From Nonlabens ulvanivorans (GTDB lineage: Bacteria > Bacteroidota > Bacteroidia > Flavobacteriales > Flavobacteriaceae), in NCBI RefSeq assembly GCF_000732625.1, contig NZ_JPJI01000032.1, forward strand, positions 620,001-684,000: 64,000 nucleotides of DNA, in the 5' to 3' direction. The translations under genes and the position numbers were made by a program. Positions 26,901-35,291 of this stretch are shown here, piece by piece. Position 1 is the stretch's first letter; each line of letters opens with the position of its first letter. The notes under the pieces are model-generated. The model was given only the letters and a program-made list of their open reading frames with translations, did no database searches and was not told where the DNA came from.

Positions 26901-28970
26901 GATGTTGATGAGGCGCCAGTTGTACCGTCAACAGGTTGGTATAACTACATTTATGATGTGCCTACAGCATATAATTCTTCAAATTCTGTATATTTTATTG
27001 TTGTTGGAACTACAACAGCAGGTTTTAGCTCCTATGATCTAGGAATAGATAATTTAATGATGGAAAAATCTCCTGTTGACTACATTTGGAATGGAACATC
27101 TTGGAACAATACACCAGAAGGTAATATAACTTCTAGTGATAATATGATTATCCAACCTGGTACAATGCCTTCTTTAACAACGGCAATTGCAGTAGGAGAT
27201 TTAACTATTGAATCAGGTGCTGCGATAGAGGCTAGTAATGGTGATATTACAGTATCAGGAGCTGTAATTAATAATGGCTCTATCCTAGGAACTAGTAGTG
27301 TATCGTTAAATGGTTCAGTAAATATTACAGGAACAGGAACCATGACTAATTTAACGGCACAAACTGGTTCTTCATCAGTAATGGGACCTCAGTCTATAAG
27401 CCAAGAACTAATTGTTAACTCAGGTGCTCAATTAGATTCGAGTGGAAATATTACTTTAGTATCTAATGCTATGGGAACGGCTAGAGCTGATTTAGCTGCG
27501 TCTAATTCTATTCAAGGAGACGTTAATGTTGAACGATATATTCCTGCTGGTAATAGGGCGTTCAGATTTATAGGATCTACAGTTTCAGGACCTAGTGTTT
27601 ATGATAGCTGGCAAGAAGCTGGTGTTAATGCAACAGGTTTTGGAGTACAGGTAACTGGTACAGCCGGAACTGCTGGAACTGTTAACGCAACAACCGGACA
27701 TGATGAAACTACTACAGGAAATGCTAGTATGTTTAAATGGGATGCATCAAATCAATCATGGACTACCGTTACAAATACAAAAACTGAAATATTAAATGCA
27801 GGTGATTATTACCGTTTATTTGTAAGAGGTGATAGAATGACTGATCTTGCTGCAGCAACTTCGCCAGCGCATACAGAAACTACATTAAGAGCTTCAGGTT
27901 CATTAATGACAGGTTCAATGACTGTAACACCAGGTATTGCATCAGGTGAGTTCTTTGCTTTTGCAAATCCATATCAGTCTAAACTATCTACAGAAAATAT
28001 TGTAGCTACAGGAGTAGGTGCAGATATGTATTATTGGGATCCAGCATTAGGAGAATTCGGTGGTTACTCTGCAATTCCTTATGCTAGTGCATCTGGTACG
28101 GTAGGATCTGCAGGAGTTGCGACTAATGTTTTAGACGCTGGACAAGCTGTGTTTTTTGTTGATAATGGTGGATCTGCATCTGTTGCAATTGCAGAGTCCA
28201 ACAAAGTTGACGGTACTACAAATGGTGGCGTATTTAATGTTGCACCACTACAACAAGCGTTAAGGCTTAAAATTTATCAAACAAGCCGTTTTAATAATGG
28301 TCAAACTGAAAGTGATGGTCTTTATCTAGACTTTAATGCTGCTCATAATGTTAATGTAGATTCAAATGATGCAATTAAACTTAATGGACTCAATGTTAAT
28401 ATGGCGATTGGAAAATCAACAGGTGAGTTACTTACTGTAGAAAGAAGAACACTTCCTTCTGTAAATGAATGCTTAGAATTAAATATCACTAACTATTTAA
28501 CTACAGCATATACTATTAATGCAACTGTTGATGTATTACCAGGTCTTACAGCATATCTTAAAGATAATTTTACGGGTGCCATGACAGAGTTAGTTCAGGG
28601 AACGTCTACCGCTGTAGACTTTACAGTAGATATGAATAATGCTCAAAGCCTAGATGCACTGCGTTTTGAATTAGTTTTCCAAGTAGTAACGTTAAGTAAT
28701 GAAGATGTTGCTTTTGGATCTAACCTATCCATTTATCCTAATCCTGTTAAAGGTGATACGGTTACCATTAACATTGGCAACGCATCGGTAGAAAAAGCAC
28801 AAGTGCAAGTATTTAATACACTAGGACAACAAGTGATGTCTAATGATTACAATAACCTATCCAACGGTGTTATTGAATTAAGCAACTTATCAGATCTTAG
28901 TAATGGTGTATATATAATCAATATTTCTAGTGGAGACGCAACGACAACACTTCGCTTCATAAAGGAATAA
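23997..28970 (+). CDS. giant secreted fibronectin-III mosaic protein with T9SS type A sorting tail (paralogue)
   Basis: The start is ATG 23997, giving 1657 residues with signal MKIKLLLALLFMSIGVQAQ. FN3-type modules (ASWEVEYG, TDYDYYVRAFCG, WVGPFSFTT) alternate with jelly-roll/MAM-like domains. One of these, about residues 490-667 (PDYLEDFSSYIPSCW through DFHIDNFQVRTIPSC), clearly matches the repeated domain of the gene at 17546. The second half (from about 1030) is different: a beta-helix-like stretch (GDLTIESGAAIEAS, ISQELIVNSGAQL) and a segment with IQGDVNVERYIPAG and FFAFANPYQSKL. I recall such segments from T9SS cargo proteins. A type A sorting tail (LSIYPNPVKGD, GVYIINIS) closes the protein. 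The function is probably adhesive. Confidence 0.85.
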   Translation: MKIKLLLALLFMSIGVQAQLCTDTNTASGDDNDPVVVSFSTFTCAQGQPLTSLSLTTTNTSSNCNSWYSYIISVTHAGGTETTTGNCNVTDLDIATFNGASINLNTVTDISITSFDDDNYAAGDSVTINASLQIGFVPPTCPLPTALTSLMITDSSADLSWTAGGIEVLWDVEYGSTGFTLGSGTLINDTTNNPYSVSGLSANTSYDFYVKAKCSPTEESSWAGPFSFTTSCALFNIPFSENFDSSTTGSSSNTNAPNCWSFIDSGSGYVYVYDNSATNVQSGAKSYRFYNGLDSSGDYMLISPEIAELTTDGVQVQFSAKGANGQELELGTITDPNNASTFTVVATTTLTSSSFEDIEINIPTSTDSFFAVRHGQTGTYDSYYLDDFSFNALPSCVPPTGLTASNIMSSSADLSWASGGSGESSWEVEYGADGFTQGSGTTITPATNPVNTTGLMSNTDYDYYVRAFCGASDYSEWVGPFSFTTLCAAEIPDYLEDFSSYIPSCWVEAVDGDPVNGPSSLGSSLWAEEEFAHLGSGLGGVNVNIYLTGDIEWLLSPQFDLSAGGYEINLDVAFTDYDDTTQGVFDSDDDVRLLYTLDGVTWNTIVQWNAANGNTPAAGGETFNADLSAITGSNVQFAIYSDEGATASGDKDFHIDNFQVRTIPSCQEPTNLAVTNITATSADLAWTVSGSAETMWDVEYGITGFTQGGVASTIVDNTSNNPYNASSLTESTDYDFYVRAHCGVGNESTWAGPFSFSTPASCLIPTALSAANITATSVDLSWTSGGSGEASWEVEYGVDGFTQGAGNIITPATNPYNLNGLTANTAYDYYVRANCGGGDFSEWVGPYSFTTACIAISSFPAFEDFEANNNCLDSQVTTGTTGWVRDASGGSGDISSSYDGLGFMEKNYTSSVAEFYSEPYDLSSESGNFRINVWLHRHGSAHINDNYDIYFNSSKSLTGATLISSMKSDVDEAPVVPSTGWYNYIYDVPTAYNSSNSVYFIVVGTTTAGFSSYDLGIDNLMMEKSPVDYIWNGTSWNNTPEGNITSSDNMIIQPGTMPSLTTAIAVGDLTIESGAAIEASNGDITVSGAVINNGSILGTSSVSLNGSVNITGTGTMTNLTAQTGSSSVMGPQSISQELIVNSGAQLDSSGNITLVSNAMGTARADLAASNSIQGDVNVERYIPAGNRAFRFIGSTVSGPSVYDSWQEAGVNATGFGVQVTGTAGTAGTVNATTGHDETTTGNASMFKWDASNQSWTTVTNTKTEILNAGDYYRLFVRGDRMTDLAAATSPAHTETTLRASGSLMTGSMTVTPGIASGEFFAFANPYQSKLSTENIVATGVGADMYYWDPALGEFGGYSAIPYASASGTVGSAGVATNVLDAGQAVFFVDNGGSASVAIAESNKVDGTTNGGVFNVAPLQQALRLKIYQTSRFNNGQTESDGLYLDFNAAHNVNVDSNDAIKLNGLNVNMAIGKSTGELLTVERRTLPSVNECLELNITNYLTTAYTINATVDVLPGLTAYLKDNFTGAMTELVQGTSTAVDFTVDMNNAQSLDALRFELVFQVVTLSNEDVAFGSNLSIYPNPVKGDTVTINIGNASVEKAQVQVFNTLGQQVMSNDYNNLSNGVIELSNLSDLSNGVYIINISSGDATTTLRFIKE

Positions 28971-28990
28971 TTGTTATTTACTTTATTTAT

Positions 28991-29015
28991 AAAGGAGCTC
29001 TTTAAGAGCTCCTTT
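28991..29015 (+). terminator. terminator after the second FN3 mosaic gene
   Basis: Stem AAAGGAGCTCTT (28991-29002) and AAGAGCTCCTTT (29004-29015), followed by TTT. A palindrome copy follows 10 bp later, as after the paralogous gene at 22675. Confidence 0.85.
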
Positions 29016-29025
29016 TTTATTTTTC

Positions 29026-29043
29026 ACGCTTTCGCGAAAGCAG
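29026..29043. repeat. GCTTTCGCGAAAGC palindrome, copy 6 (after terminator, before recA)
   Basis: ACGCTTTCGCGAAAGCAG, 10 bp beyond the terminator at 28991-29015; 14-bp core is perfect. Confidence 0.95.
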
Positions 29044-29079
29044 AATTATCATAAAGTTAATAACCCAAATCAACTTTCA

Positions 29080-29110
29080 TTGTTCTAATAAATAATGGGT
29101 TGTATTTTTA
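29080..29110 (+). promoter_or_regulatory. promoter of recA (TTG-N20-TATTTTTA)
   Basis: TTG at 29080-29082, 20 bp, then TATTTTTA at 29103-29110, one base from TAnnTTTG. It lies 17 nt upstream of the recA ATG at 29128 and overlaps an alternative upstream start codon, which supports the shorter protein. Confidence 0.55.
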
Positions 29111-29127
29111 CAGCAAATAGAATTAAA

Positions 29128-30150
29128 ATGGCAGATAAGAAAGAAGATAAAGAGAAGGAAGCAAAATTAAAAGCATTAAAGCTAACACTAGATAAATTAG
29201 ATAAAGCATACGGTAAAGGTGCCGTTATGAAAATGGGCGATAAGCAAGTTGTTGAGGTAGAAAGCATACCTACAGGATCACTTGCATTAAACGCTGCGCT
29301 AGGAGTAGGCGGTTACCCTAGAGGTAGAGTAGTAGAAATTTATGGACCAGAATCTTCTGGTAAAACAACACTTACATTACACGCCATTGCCGAGGCACAG
29401 AAAGCAGGTGGTATTGCAGCTTTTATTGATGCAGAGCACGCTTTTGATCGATTCTATGCAGAGAAGTTAGGAGTTGATATTGATAATCTGATTATTTCGC
29501 AACCAGACCATGGTGAGCAAGCATTAGAAATTGCTGAAAACCTTATAAGATCTGGAGCAATAGATATTATTGTAATTGATTCTGTTGCCGCTCTTACTCC
29601 AAAAAGTGAGATAGAAGGTGAAATGGGAGATAGTAAAATGGGACTTCATGCACGTTTAATGTCACAAGCATTACGTAAAATGACAGGTACTATTTCCAAA
29701 ACTAACTGTACCGTAATGTTCATTAACCAATTAAGAGAAAAGATTGGTGTCATGTTCGGTAATCCAGAGACGACTACCGGTGGTAATGCATTGAAATTTT
29801 ATGCTTCGGTTAGATTAGATATTAGAAGATCTACTCAAATTAAGGATACTTCAGGTAGCGTCTTAGGGAATAAAACACGAGTAAAAGTGGTAAAAAACAA
29901 AGTAGCACCACCATTCCGTACTGCAGAGTTTGATATCATGTATGGTGAAGGTGTTTCTATATTAGGTGAAATTATTGATCTAGGTGTTGAGTATGAAATT
30001 ATCAATAAAGCAGGATCGTGGTTCTCTTATGAAGACACTAAGTTAGGACAAGGAAGAGATTCTGTTAAAAATATCCTTAAAGATAATCCAGATCTAGCCG
30101 ATGAATTGCAGGCTAAAATAATGGAAGCTATAAGGCTGGTTAACAGTTAG
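29128..30150 (+). CDS. recA: recombinase RecA
   Basis: ATP-dependent strand-exchange protein and SOS co-protease. The 340 residues from ATG 29128 ([13 protein letters not shown]) include Walker [11 protein letters not shown] (about 73-82), Walker [11 protein letters not shown], the L1/L2 loop regions ([18 protein letters not shown]) and the usual C-terminal domain. The N-terminus is Lys/Glu-rich, as is common in flavobacteria. No SOS-box-like operator was recognised upstream. It has its own promoter and terminator. Confidence 0.97.
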   Translation: MADKKEDKEKEAKLKALKLTLDKLDKAYGKGAVMKMGDKQVVEVESIPTGSLALNAALGVGGYPRGRVVEIYGPESSGKTTLTLHAIAEAQKAGGIAAFIDAEHAFDRFYAEKLGVDIDNLIISQPDHGEQALEIAENLIRSGAIDIIVIDSVAALTPKSEIEGEMGDSKMGLHARLMSQALRKMTGTISKTNCTVMFINQLREKIGVMFGNPETTTGGNALKFYASVRLDIRRSTQIKDTSGSVLGNKTRVKVVKNKVAPPFRTAEFDIMYGEGVSILGEIIDLGVEYEIINKAGSWFSYEDTKLGQGRDSVKNILKDNPDLADELQAKIMEAIRLVNS

Positions 30151-30172
30151 ACATTTATAACTATTATAATCT

Positions 30173-30211
30173 ATCGCTTACTTTTGACCTGTAAAGGAAA
30201 AAGTAAGCGAT
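30173..30211 (+). terminator. terminator of recA
   Basis: A 13-bp stem, ATCGCTTACTTTT (30173-30185) and AAAAGTAAGCGAT (30199-30211), followed by a run of seven or more T. Confidence 0.85.
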
Positions 30212-30273
30212 TTTTTTATGAGCTTAACGCAACCTTTCAATAGTTAATGCATCTATGCAATAGAATAAAGAAG

Positions 30274-30699
30274 ATGAACATGAAATATTTTTTTATAATA
30301 ATCACTATTTTGAGTCTACTTACTTTAAGTAGCTGCGAGATCTCGGATGACGGTCTAAAGGTTTCTTATAGTGTAGTAGCGGTTGATAGTGTACAAATGC
30401 CTTCAACATTTGATTTTGGGGAGACCTATGACATACCGGTTTTTTATACTAAACCAACTGACTGTCATGTGTTTGATGGTTTTAATGTAACAGCAGATCT
30501 TAATGTGCGCAATATCTCAACCGTATTAGCTCAATTAGACTCTGGTAATTGTACTACCGGTGATTCTGTAATTGTCGAAGAGCAAACTTTAAGATTTACA
30601 GCTGCTAGTAATGGTAGTTATGTTTTTAGATTTTTTAATGGTCTAGGACCTAATAATGAAGAAACTTATTTAGAATATACAGTTTTTGTATTGGAATAA
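30274..30699 (+). CDS. small lipoprotein of unknown function
   Basis: A 141-residue predicted lipoprotein: N-terminal MNMKYFFIIITILSLL with lipobox LSSC, then about 115 residues of beta-rich sequence with two Cys (DCHVFDGF, SGNCTTGD) that could form a disulfide. ATG 30274 or 30280 are both plausible; longer in-frame starts would hide the signal. It ends 14 bp before the ECF sigma gene and may be co-transcribed. No family was recognised. Confidence 0.6.
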   Translation: MNMKYFFIIITILSLLTLSSCEISDDGLKVSYSVVAVDSVQMPSTFDFGETYDIPVFYTKPTDCHVFDGFNVTADLNVRNISTVLAQLDSGNCTTGDSVIVEEQTLRFTAASNGSYVFRFFNGLGPNNEETYLEYTVFVLE

Positions 30700-30713
30700 T
30701 TTAACAGTATCAT

Positions 30714-31259
30714 GTGGTTCTAAAAGAACTTATTAATGAATGCAAGAAGCATAATCGCAAGGCACAGAAAGAAATCTATGATAGATTTTCTGGAAACCTT
30801 TTTGCGAGCTGTTTGAAGTATGCACCTAATTATGAAGAAGCACAAGATGTATTACAGGATACTTTTATTGTCATTTTTAATAAGATAGATCAATTTAAAG
30901 ATGATGGATCTTTTGAAGGATGGTGTAGAAGGATTGCTGTAAATACCGCATTACAACGGTATCGTAAAAAAAAAGTTTTTAATCTAGTTAATGAAGATCA
31001 GATTAAAGATGTGCAAGATGAGGTTGAAGAAATAGAAGATATAGACCTTAATAGTCTATTGAATATGGTACAACAATTACCAGATAGATATAGAATGGTT
31101 TTTTCAATGTACGTGCTTGATGGTTATTCTCATAAAGAAATAGCCAGCATGATGGAAATAACAGAAGGAACATCAAAGTCTAACCTCGCAAGAGCTAGAC
31201 AACATTTAAAAGAAATGATTAATAAATGGCGTATTAATAACAATTGCAACGCCAGCTGA
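30714..31259 (+). CDS. ECF-type RNA polymerase sigma factor (GTG start)
   Basis: A 181-residue sigma-70 family factor. Region 2 spans about 10-80 (YEEAQDVLQDTFIVIF, WCRRIAVNTAL) and region 4 about 115-170 (LPDRYRMVFSMYVLDGYSHKEIA, TSKSNLARAR). The start is GTG 30714; the ATG two bases earlier is out of frame and hits a stop after three codons. The following gene encodes a putative membrane regulator fused to an outer-membrane-barrel-like domain and starts 6 bp after the stop, so this is a sigma/partner pair. Confidence 0.9.
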   Translation: MVLKELINECKKHNRKAQKEIYDRFSGNLFASCLKYAPNYEEAQDVLQDTFIVIFNKIDQFKDDGSFEGWCRRIAVNTALQRYRKKKVFNLVNEDQIKDVQDEVEEIEDIDLNSLLNMVQQLPDRYRMVFSMYVLDGYSHKEIASMMEITEGTSKSNLARARQHLKEMINKWRINNNCNAS

Positions 31260-31264
31260 ATAGA

Positions 31265-32884
31265 ATGAGTGATAAAAAGAACATAGATCGTTTATTTCAA
31301 GAACGCTTCAAAGATTTTGAAGCAGCGCCGCCTATGGCTGCTTGGGATAATATTGAGAAACAACTCGATGGTAAAAAACCAGTCGTGGTATTTCCTCTAT
31401 GGATTAAATGGATAGGGATTGCTGCCGGAATAGCTCTATTAACTACACTAGCATATAATGGTTATTCCAGCTTCAAAAAAAATACAGAGGTAGACCAGCA
31501 AATTGTTACAGAAATTAATGACGTAAATAGCAACTCTTCAGATGAAGAGACGCTAGATGGTGCGGTTAACAAGGACAATTTATTTCATAAAAACAACGCT
31601 GATGATAATCTTGTTTTAGATAATCCAAGTTCAAACACAGTATCAAATACTGATTTAGTAACTAGTGATGATAAATTACTTAATGAAGCTGATAAAACTA
31701 ATGTTGCTCATTCGGGCACAACTGCTTCAAATAGTGATAAAGCAAGCATAGGTAAAGATGCATCTCAAAAAGCTACTATTAATAATAGCAGCTCAGTTAA
31801 TCAAAAGACATCATACACAACCATATCTGGTAATCAACCATCCAGTGATAATACAAACCGAGTTAAGAATAAAGCAATTAAAAATGCTGATGAAACCAGA
31901 TTTGCAATCAATCAATCTACTAAAAGGCCTTACATAGCAATCAATTCTACTAATTCAAACACACCTAGTCAGAATCCCGCAAGTAACACTGCACAATCTG
32001 AGAATAAAGATGGTCAGGTTAAGACAGCGTTGCCATCAAATACAGATATAGCAGCGACTACCATACCTCAAGACTCTACCTTAACAGGTAAATCTTTAGA
32101 AGATGCTGTCGCCCAGCAAGAAGAAGATGAAAATGAGGAAGACGCAGACGCAATTCCATTTAAGAAGTGGAATGCTTCTAGTGTTATTGCACCTATTTAC
32201 TCTAGTACGATGGGTGGATCATCCATTGATCAAGAATTTGCAGATAATAATAAAGCAGCAGGATTAAACCTCAGTTATGGTGTGAGTGTAGGCTACAATC
32301 TATCACCACGTTTATCTGTGCGCACAGGTGTGCATAAAGTTAATTTAAGCTACACGACTAACGATATTGTCTATGGTGTTACCGTGCAACCAGGTGATGT
32401 GCAATTACTGTCTGTAAACTCTTATGATAGAAATGCCGTATCTAATCCAGGTGCTGTCTCAACAGCAGATTTAGGTAGTTCTTTTTCTCAAGAATTTTTA
32501 TCAGACAATACCTTTACAGGTTTTCAAGGAGAAATATCTCAACGATTAGGCTATCTAGAAGTGCCACTAGAGTTAAAGTATAAGTTGTTAGACCGCAAGT
32601 TGAGCGTTAACGTCATGGGTGGATTAAGTGCCTTATTCCTTACAGATAATAGTATCGCCGTTACTAATAATACTTCAAAATTAGAATTAGGTGAAGATGA
32701 TAATTTTAACTCTTTTAATCACAGTGCAAACTTTGGGTTAGGGATAGATTACCTATTTACAGATCAGCTAGGTATCACTGTTGAGCCTATGTTTAAATAT
32801 CAGCTCAATGCATTAAAAGAAAACACAGCAGACTTTAAACCATTTAATGTAGGTATCTATAGTGGTATCACTTACAGATTTTAA
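31265..32884 (+). CDS. putative anti-sigma-like membrane protein with C-terminal outer-membrane beta-barrel-like domain
   Basis: 539 residues from ATG 31265. The cytosolic N-terminus (MSDKKNIDRLFQERFKDFE, AAWDNIEKQL) resembles sigma-partner proteins next to flavobacterial ECF sigma genes. One membrane helix follows at about 54-70 (WIGIAAGIALLTTLAYNGY). A long Ser/Asn/Thr-rich low-complexity linker (about 75-280) leads to a PorT-like beta-barrel-type domain (about 320-539: LSYGVSVGYNLSPRLSVRTG through GIYSGITYRF). One chain holding both an inner-membrane helix and a barrel-like domain could span the envelope. The function is inferred from context only. Confidence 0.7.
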   Translation: MSDKKNIDRLFQERFKDFEAAPPMAAWDNIEKQLDGKKPVVVFPLWIKWIGIAAGIALLTTLAYNGYSSFKKNTEVDQQIVTEINDVNSNSSDEETLDGAVNKDNLFHKNNADDNLVLDNPSSNTVSNTDLVTSDDKLLNEADKTNVAHSGTTASNSDKASIGKDASQKATINNSSSVNQKTSYTTISGNQPSSDNTNRVKNKAIKNADETRFAINQSTKRPYIAINSTNSNTPSQNPASNTAQSENKDGQVKTALPSNTDIAATTIPQDSTLTGKSLEDAVAQQEEDENEEDADAIPFKKWNASSVIAPIYSSTMGGSSIDQEFADNNKAAGLNLSYGVSVGYNLSPRLSVRTGVHKVNLSYTTNDIVYGVTVQPGDVQLLSVNSYDRNAVSNPGAVSTADLGSSFSQEFLSDNTFTGFQGEISQRLGYLEVPLELKYKLLDRKLSVNVMGGLSALFLTDNSIAVTNNTSKLELGEDDNFNSFNHSANFGLGIDYLFTDQLGITVEPMFKYQLNALKENTADFKPFNVGIYSGITYRF

Positions 32885-32981
32885 ACCATAGACCGGACAT
32901 TGCAGGTCGCAAATAGTTAAGTTGAAAAAGAAGAATATTGAGGTTGGTTAAGTTAAACTCAATTATTTTGCAATGATGATG

Positions 32982-33011
32982 AGAACCGTTCCAGTGCCAT
33001 GGAGCGGTTTT
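32982..33011. terminator. bidirectional terminator between convergent genes
   Basis: Stem AGAACCGTTCCA (32982-32993) and TGGAGCGGTTTT (33000-33011), with one G-T pair, between the barrel gene (plus) and plsC (minus). A T run follows on the plus side. Confidence 0.65.
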
Positions 33012-33755
33012 CTATTTAAGATCATTTTCTAGAGATGATAAGATGATTGTTCTCACGCTTTCGCGAAAGCGTATTTTATCTTCCTTTAAGTTCATACCAG
33101 CAGTATCAATAGCTTTATGAGTAAGAGCGCGCATTTTTCCCGGTCCGCCATAGAAGAAATGGAAAGGAAAACGCTGCTTATTATCAAATAAAGTAACTGG
33201 TAATACGGGAATCTCATGCTCGATAGCAAGTCTGAAAGCGCCGTCTTTAAACGAGTCTAATGTAATACTCATATCATCAGGTACGCCACCTTCTGGAAAA
33301 ATACAAATACCGACACCAGTAGAAAGTCTAGCGCGTGCTCTATCAAAAACGGCTTTACGACTTCTGGGATTATTGCGATCTACTAGGATACAAGTGCGCT
33401 TATAAAAAAAACCGAAAATAGGAATCTTGGCCAGTTCAGCTTTACCTACAAAAACAAATGGATTTTTAGAAACCAGTAACATGATCATAATATCTGTCAT
33501 GCTGGTGTGATTTGCTACCAGCATATAACTCTGTCCTTTTTGCATAGGCTCTTCACGTTTAATAATGGGCCAGAAACCCATACCGTAAATAATTATAGCT
33601 GCCCAAAATCGAGCGATAGCAAAAAAGATATGATAGGTTTTTTCTGAAATAGTAAAAACAACCAGTATAGGAAATAGTATAATGATAGGAACTCCCATCA
33701 GTATATAGAACCATACACGGTATAAAGGCATCAATATGTAGCGCAACCATTTCAA
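33012..33755 (-). CDS. plsC: 1-acyl-sn-glycerol-3-phosphate acyltransferase
   Basis: Acylates lysophosphatidic acid in membrane phospholipid synthesis. The 247 residues have N-terminal membrane helices (about 8-60), the catalytic HX4D motif NHTSMTD (His 83, Asp 88) and FPEGG (153-157). The C-terminus (RFRES at about 228-232, then VRTIILSSLEN) contains a copy of the repeated palindrome at 33055-33072, 13 codons before the stop. Another LPLAT-superfamily specificity, such as lipid A or ornithine-lipid acylation, cannot be excluded. Confidence 0.88.
   Translation of the reverse strand: MKWLRYILMPLYRVWFYILMGVPIIILFPILVVFTISEKTYHIFFAIARFWAAIIIYGMGFWPIIKREEPMQKGQSYMLVANHTSMTDIMIMLLVSKNPFVFVGKAELAKIPIFGFFYKRTCILVDRNNPRSRKAVFDRARARLSTGVGICIFPEGGVPDDMSITLDSFKDGAFRLAIEHEIPVLPVTLFDNKQRFPFHFFYGGPGKMRALTHKAIDTAGMNLKEDKIRFRESVRTIILSSLENDLK
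33055..33072. repeat. GCTTTCGCGAAAGC palindrome, copy 7 (inside plsC)
   Basis: ACGCTTTCGCGAAAGCGT, codes RFRES near the PlsC C-terminus. Confidence 0.95.
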
Positions 33756-33822
33756 GCCACCAAAAATAGAAGAAATTATGAGGTAACAATCGATTCCTAC
33801 CGTTTAATCTAGAGTGTTATAA

Positions 33823-33960
33823 AGAGCCTTTCAAATTAGAGATAATATCTCTTAACAGGTTCCATTTATGGTGTCTAAATCATAAAACAGTCTATTAGGC
33901 TTATCCGGATACTGTCTTGAACTTTAAATCACTTCTATTATTAATGCTTGAAAAGGCTCT
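33823..33960. other. hairpin-rich intergenic segment between plsC and trpS
   Basis: Outer arms AGAGCCTTTCAA (33823-33834) and TTGAAAAGGCTCT (33948-33960) pair with one bulge. Inside are AGAGATAATATCTCT (33838-33852) and an ACAGT/ACTGT pair around 33887-33914. The segment lies upstream of the trpS promoter, so it is not part of the predicted trpS leader. It may be a small RNA or chance structure. Confidence 0.25.
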
Positions 33961-33988
33961 ATTTAAACAATAGTTTGTACTTAATACT

Positions 33989-34020
33989 TTGTGCATAATA
34001 GTGAGAGTAATTTACCTTTG
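33989..34020 (+). promoter_or_regulatory. promoter of trpS (TTG-N21-TACCTTTG)
   Basis: TTG at 33989-33991 and TACCTTTG at 34013-34020, an exact TAnnTTTG match, 18 nt before the chosen trpS ATG. It overlaps an earlier in-frame start and argues against it. Confidence 0.65.
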
Positions 34021-34038
34021 CATTTTAATACATTTACC

Positions 34039-35007
34039 ATGACTAGAATACTTACCGGTGTACAATCTACAGGAACTCCACATTTAGGAAACTTATTAGG
34101 AGCCATATTACCAGCTGTAGAAATGTCTGCACAAAAAGAAAATGATGCTTTTCTTTTTATAGCAGACTTGCATTCACTTACTCAAATTAAAGATGGCGAG
34201 ACTTTAAGAGAAAACACTTATTCTACAGCTGCAGCATGGTTAGCTTGTGGTCTAGACATAAATGAGACTACTTTTTATAGACAAAGTGATGTACCGCAGG
34301 TAACTGAGTTGAACTGGTATTTAAACTGTTTCTTTCCTTATCAGCGATTAACACTAGCACATAGTTTTAAGGATAAAGCAGACCGCTTACAGGATGTAAA
34401 CGCAGGATTATTTACCTATCCTATGCTTATGGCGGCAGACATTTTATTATATGATGCACAGGTAGTACCTGTAGGGAAAGACCAATTGCAACATATTGAG
34501 ATTACTAGAGAAGTAGCTGGTAAATTCAATAACGCAATGGGAGAAACTCTCATAGAACCTGAAGGTAAAATTCAAGAAAGCACGATGCTCGTACCTGGTA
34601 CAGATGGTGATAAAATGAGTAAGTCTAAAGGAAACTATATCAATATATTCCTAGCAGATAAGAAGCTGCGCAAACAAGTTATGTCTATAGAAACAGACAG
34701 TACGCCACTTGAAGAACCTAAGGATACTGAGACCTGTAATGTATTTGCACTGTATAAAATAATCGCTACAGAAGATAAAGTTGCAGCAATGAGAGCAAAC
34801 TATGCCGCAGGTAACTATGGTTATGGTCATGCAAAGCAAGCTCTATTTGAGGCTATTTTAGAAAAATTTGGACCTATTAGAGAACGCTACAATCACTTTA
34901 TGGAGAATAAGCAAGAGATTGATGCTGCTTTAGAAGCTGGTGCTGCAAAAGCTACCTTAATCGCAAATGCTACATTGAAACGTGTTAGGGAGAAGTTAGG
35001 ATATTAA
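34039..35007 (+). CDS. trpS: tryptophanyl-tRNA synthetase
   Basis: Charges tRNA-Trp. The 322 residues from ATG 34039 (MTRILTGVQSTGTPHLGN) are of normal length for bacterial TrpRS. The class I HIGH equivalent is in TPHLGNLLGA, and DKMSKSKGN is the KMSKS loop. ADLHSLTQI and the AHSFKDKADR region fit the family. It is monocistronic, with its own promoter. An accessory gene block begins 284 bp downstream; I see no gene or clear terminator in that gap. Confidence 0.96.
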   Translation: MTRILTGVQSTGTPHLGNLLGAILPAVEMSAQKENDAFLFIADLHSLTQIKDGETLRENTYSTAAAWLACGLDINETTFYRQSDVPQVTELNWYLNCFFPYQRLTLAHSFKDKADRLQDVNAGLFTYPMLMAADILLYDAQVVPVGKDQLQHIEITREVAGKFNNAMGETLIEPEGKIQESTMLVPGTDGDKMSKSKGNYINIFLADKKLRKQVMSIETDSTPLEEPKDTETCNVFALYKIIATEDKVAAMRANYAAGNYGYGHAKQALFEAILEKFGPIRERYNHFMENKQEIDAALEAGAAKATLIANATLKRVREKLGY

Positions 35008-35291
35008 TAAACAAACCAACTGATTAAATACTGTCATTATAGGCAAAGTGAGGCAATTTACTTTTCAGGAATTTCTCTTTACAAAGCGATAACATTTGGC
35101 GATATTGTTCTTGTAATTCGACTAATTTTAAACAGGAAAAGAGCATTTATTATATGGTATAAAAGTTAAAATAATGTTAACTAGTTTTTTTTTCTTACAT
35201 AATTTGAACTAGATTTAAGTTCCCCATGATTAATATATAGTAGAACAGTTAAATGGTATCAAATCCTTGATTACTATTAAATTTATTATGT

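Noticed and set aside
17546-28970. Repetitive DNA that could suggest a CRISPR or satellite array
   Set aside because: Repeats are long, in frame and encode FN3 and jelly-roll modules of two continuous proteins; there are no short regular repeats with spacers.
35008-35291. Possible small gene or RNA between trpS and the M23 lipoprotein gene
   Set aside because: No frame with a start signal and no stable or repeated structure could be identified.
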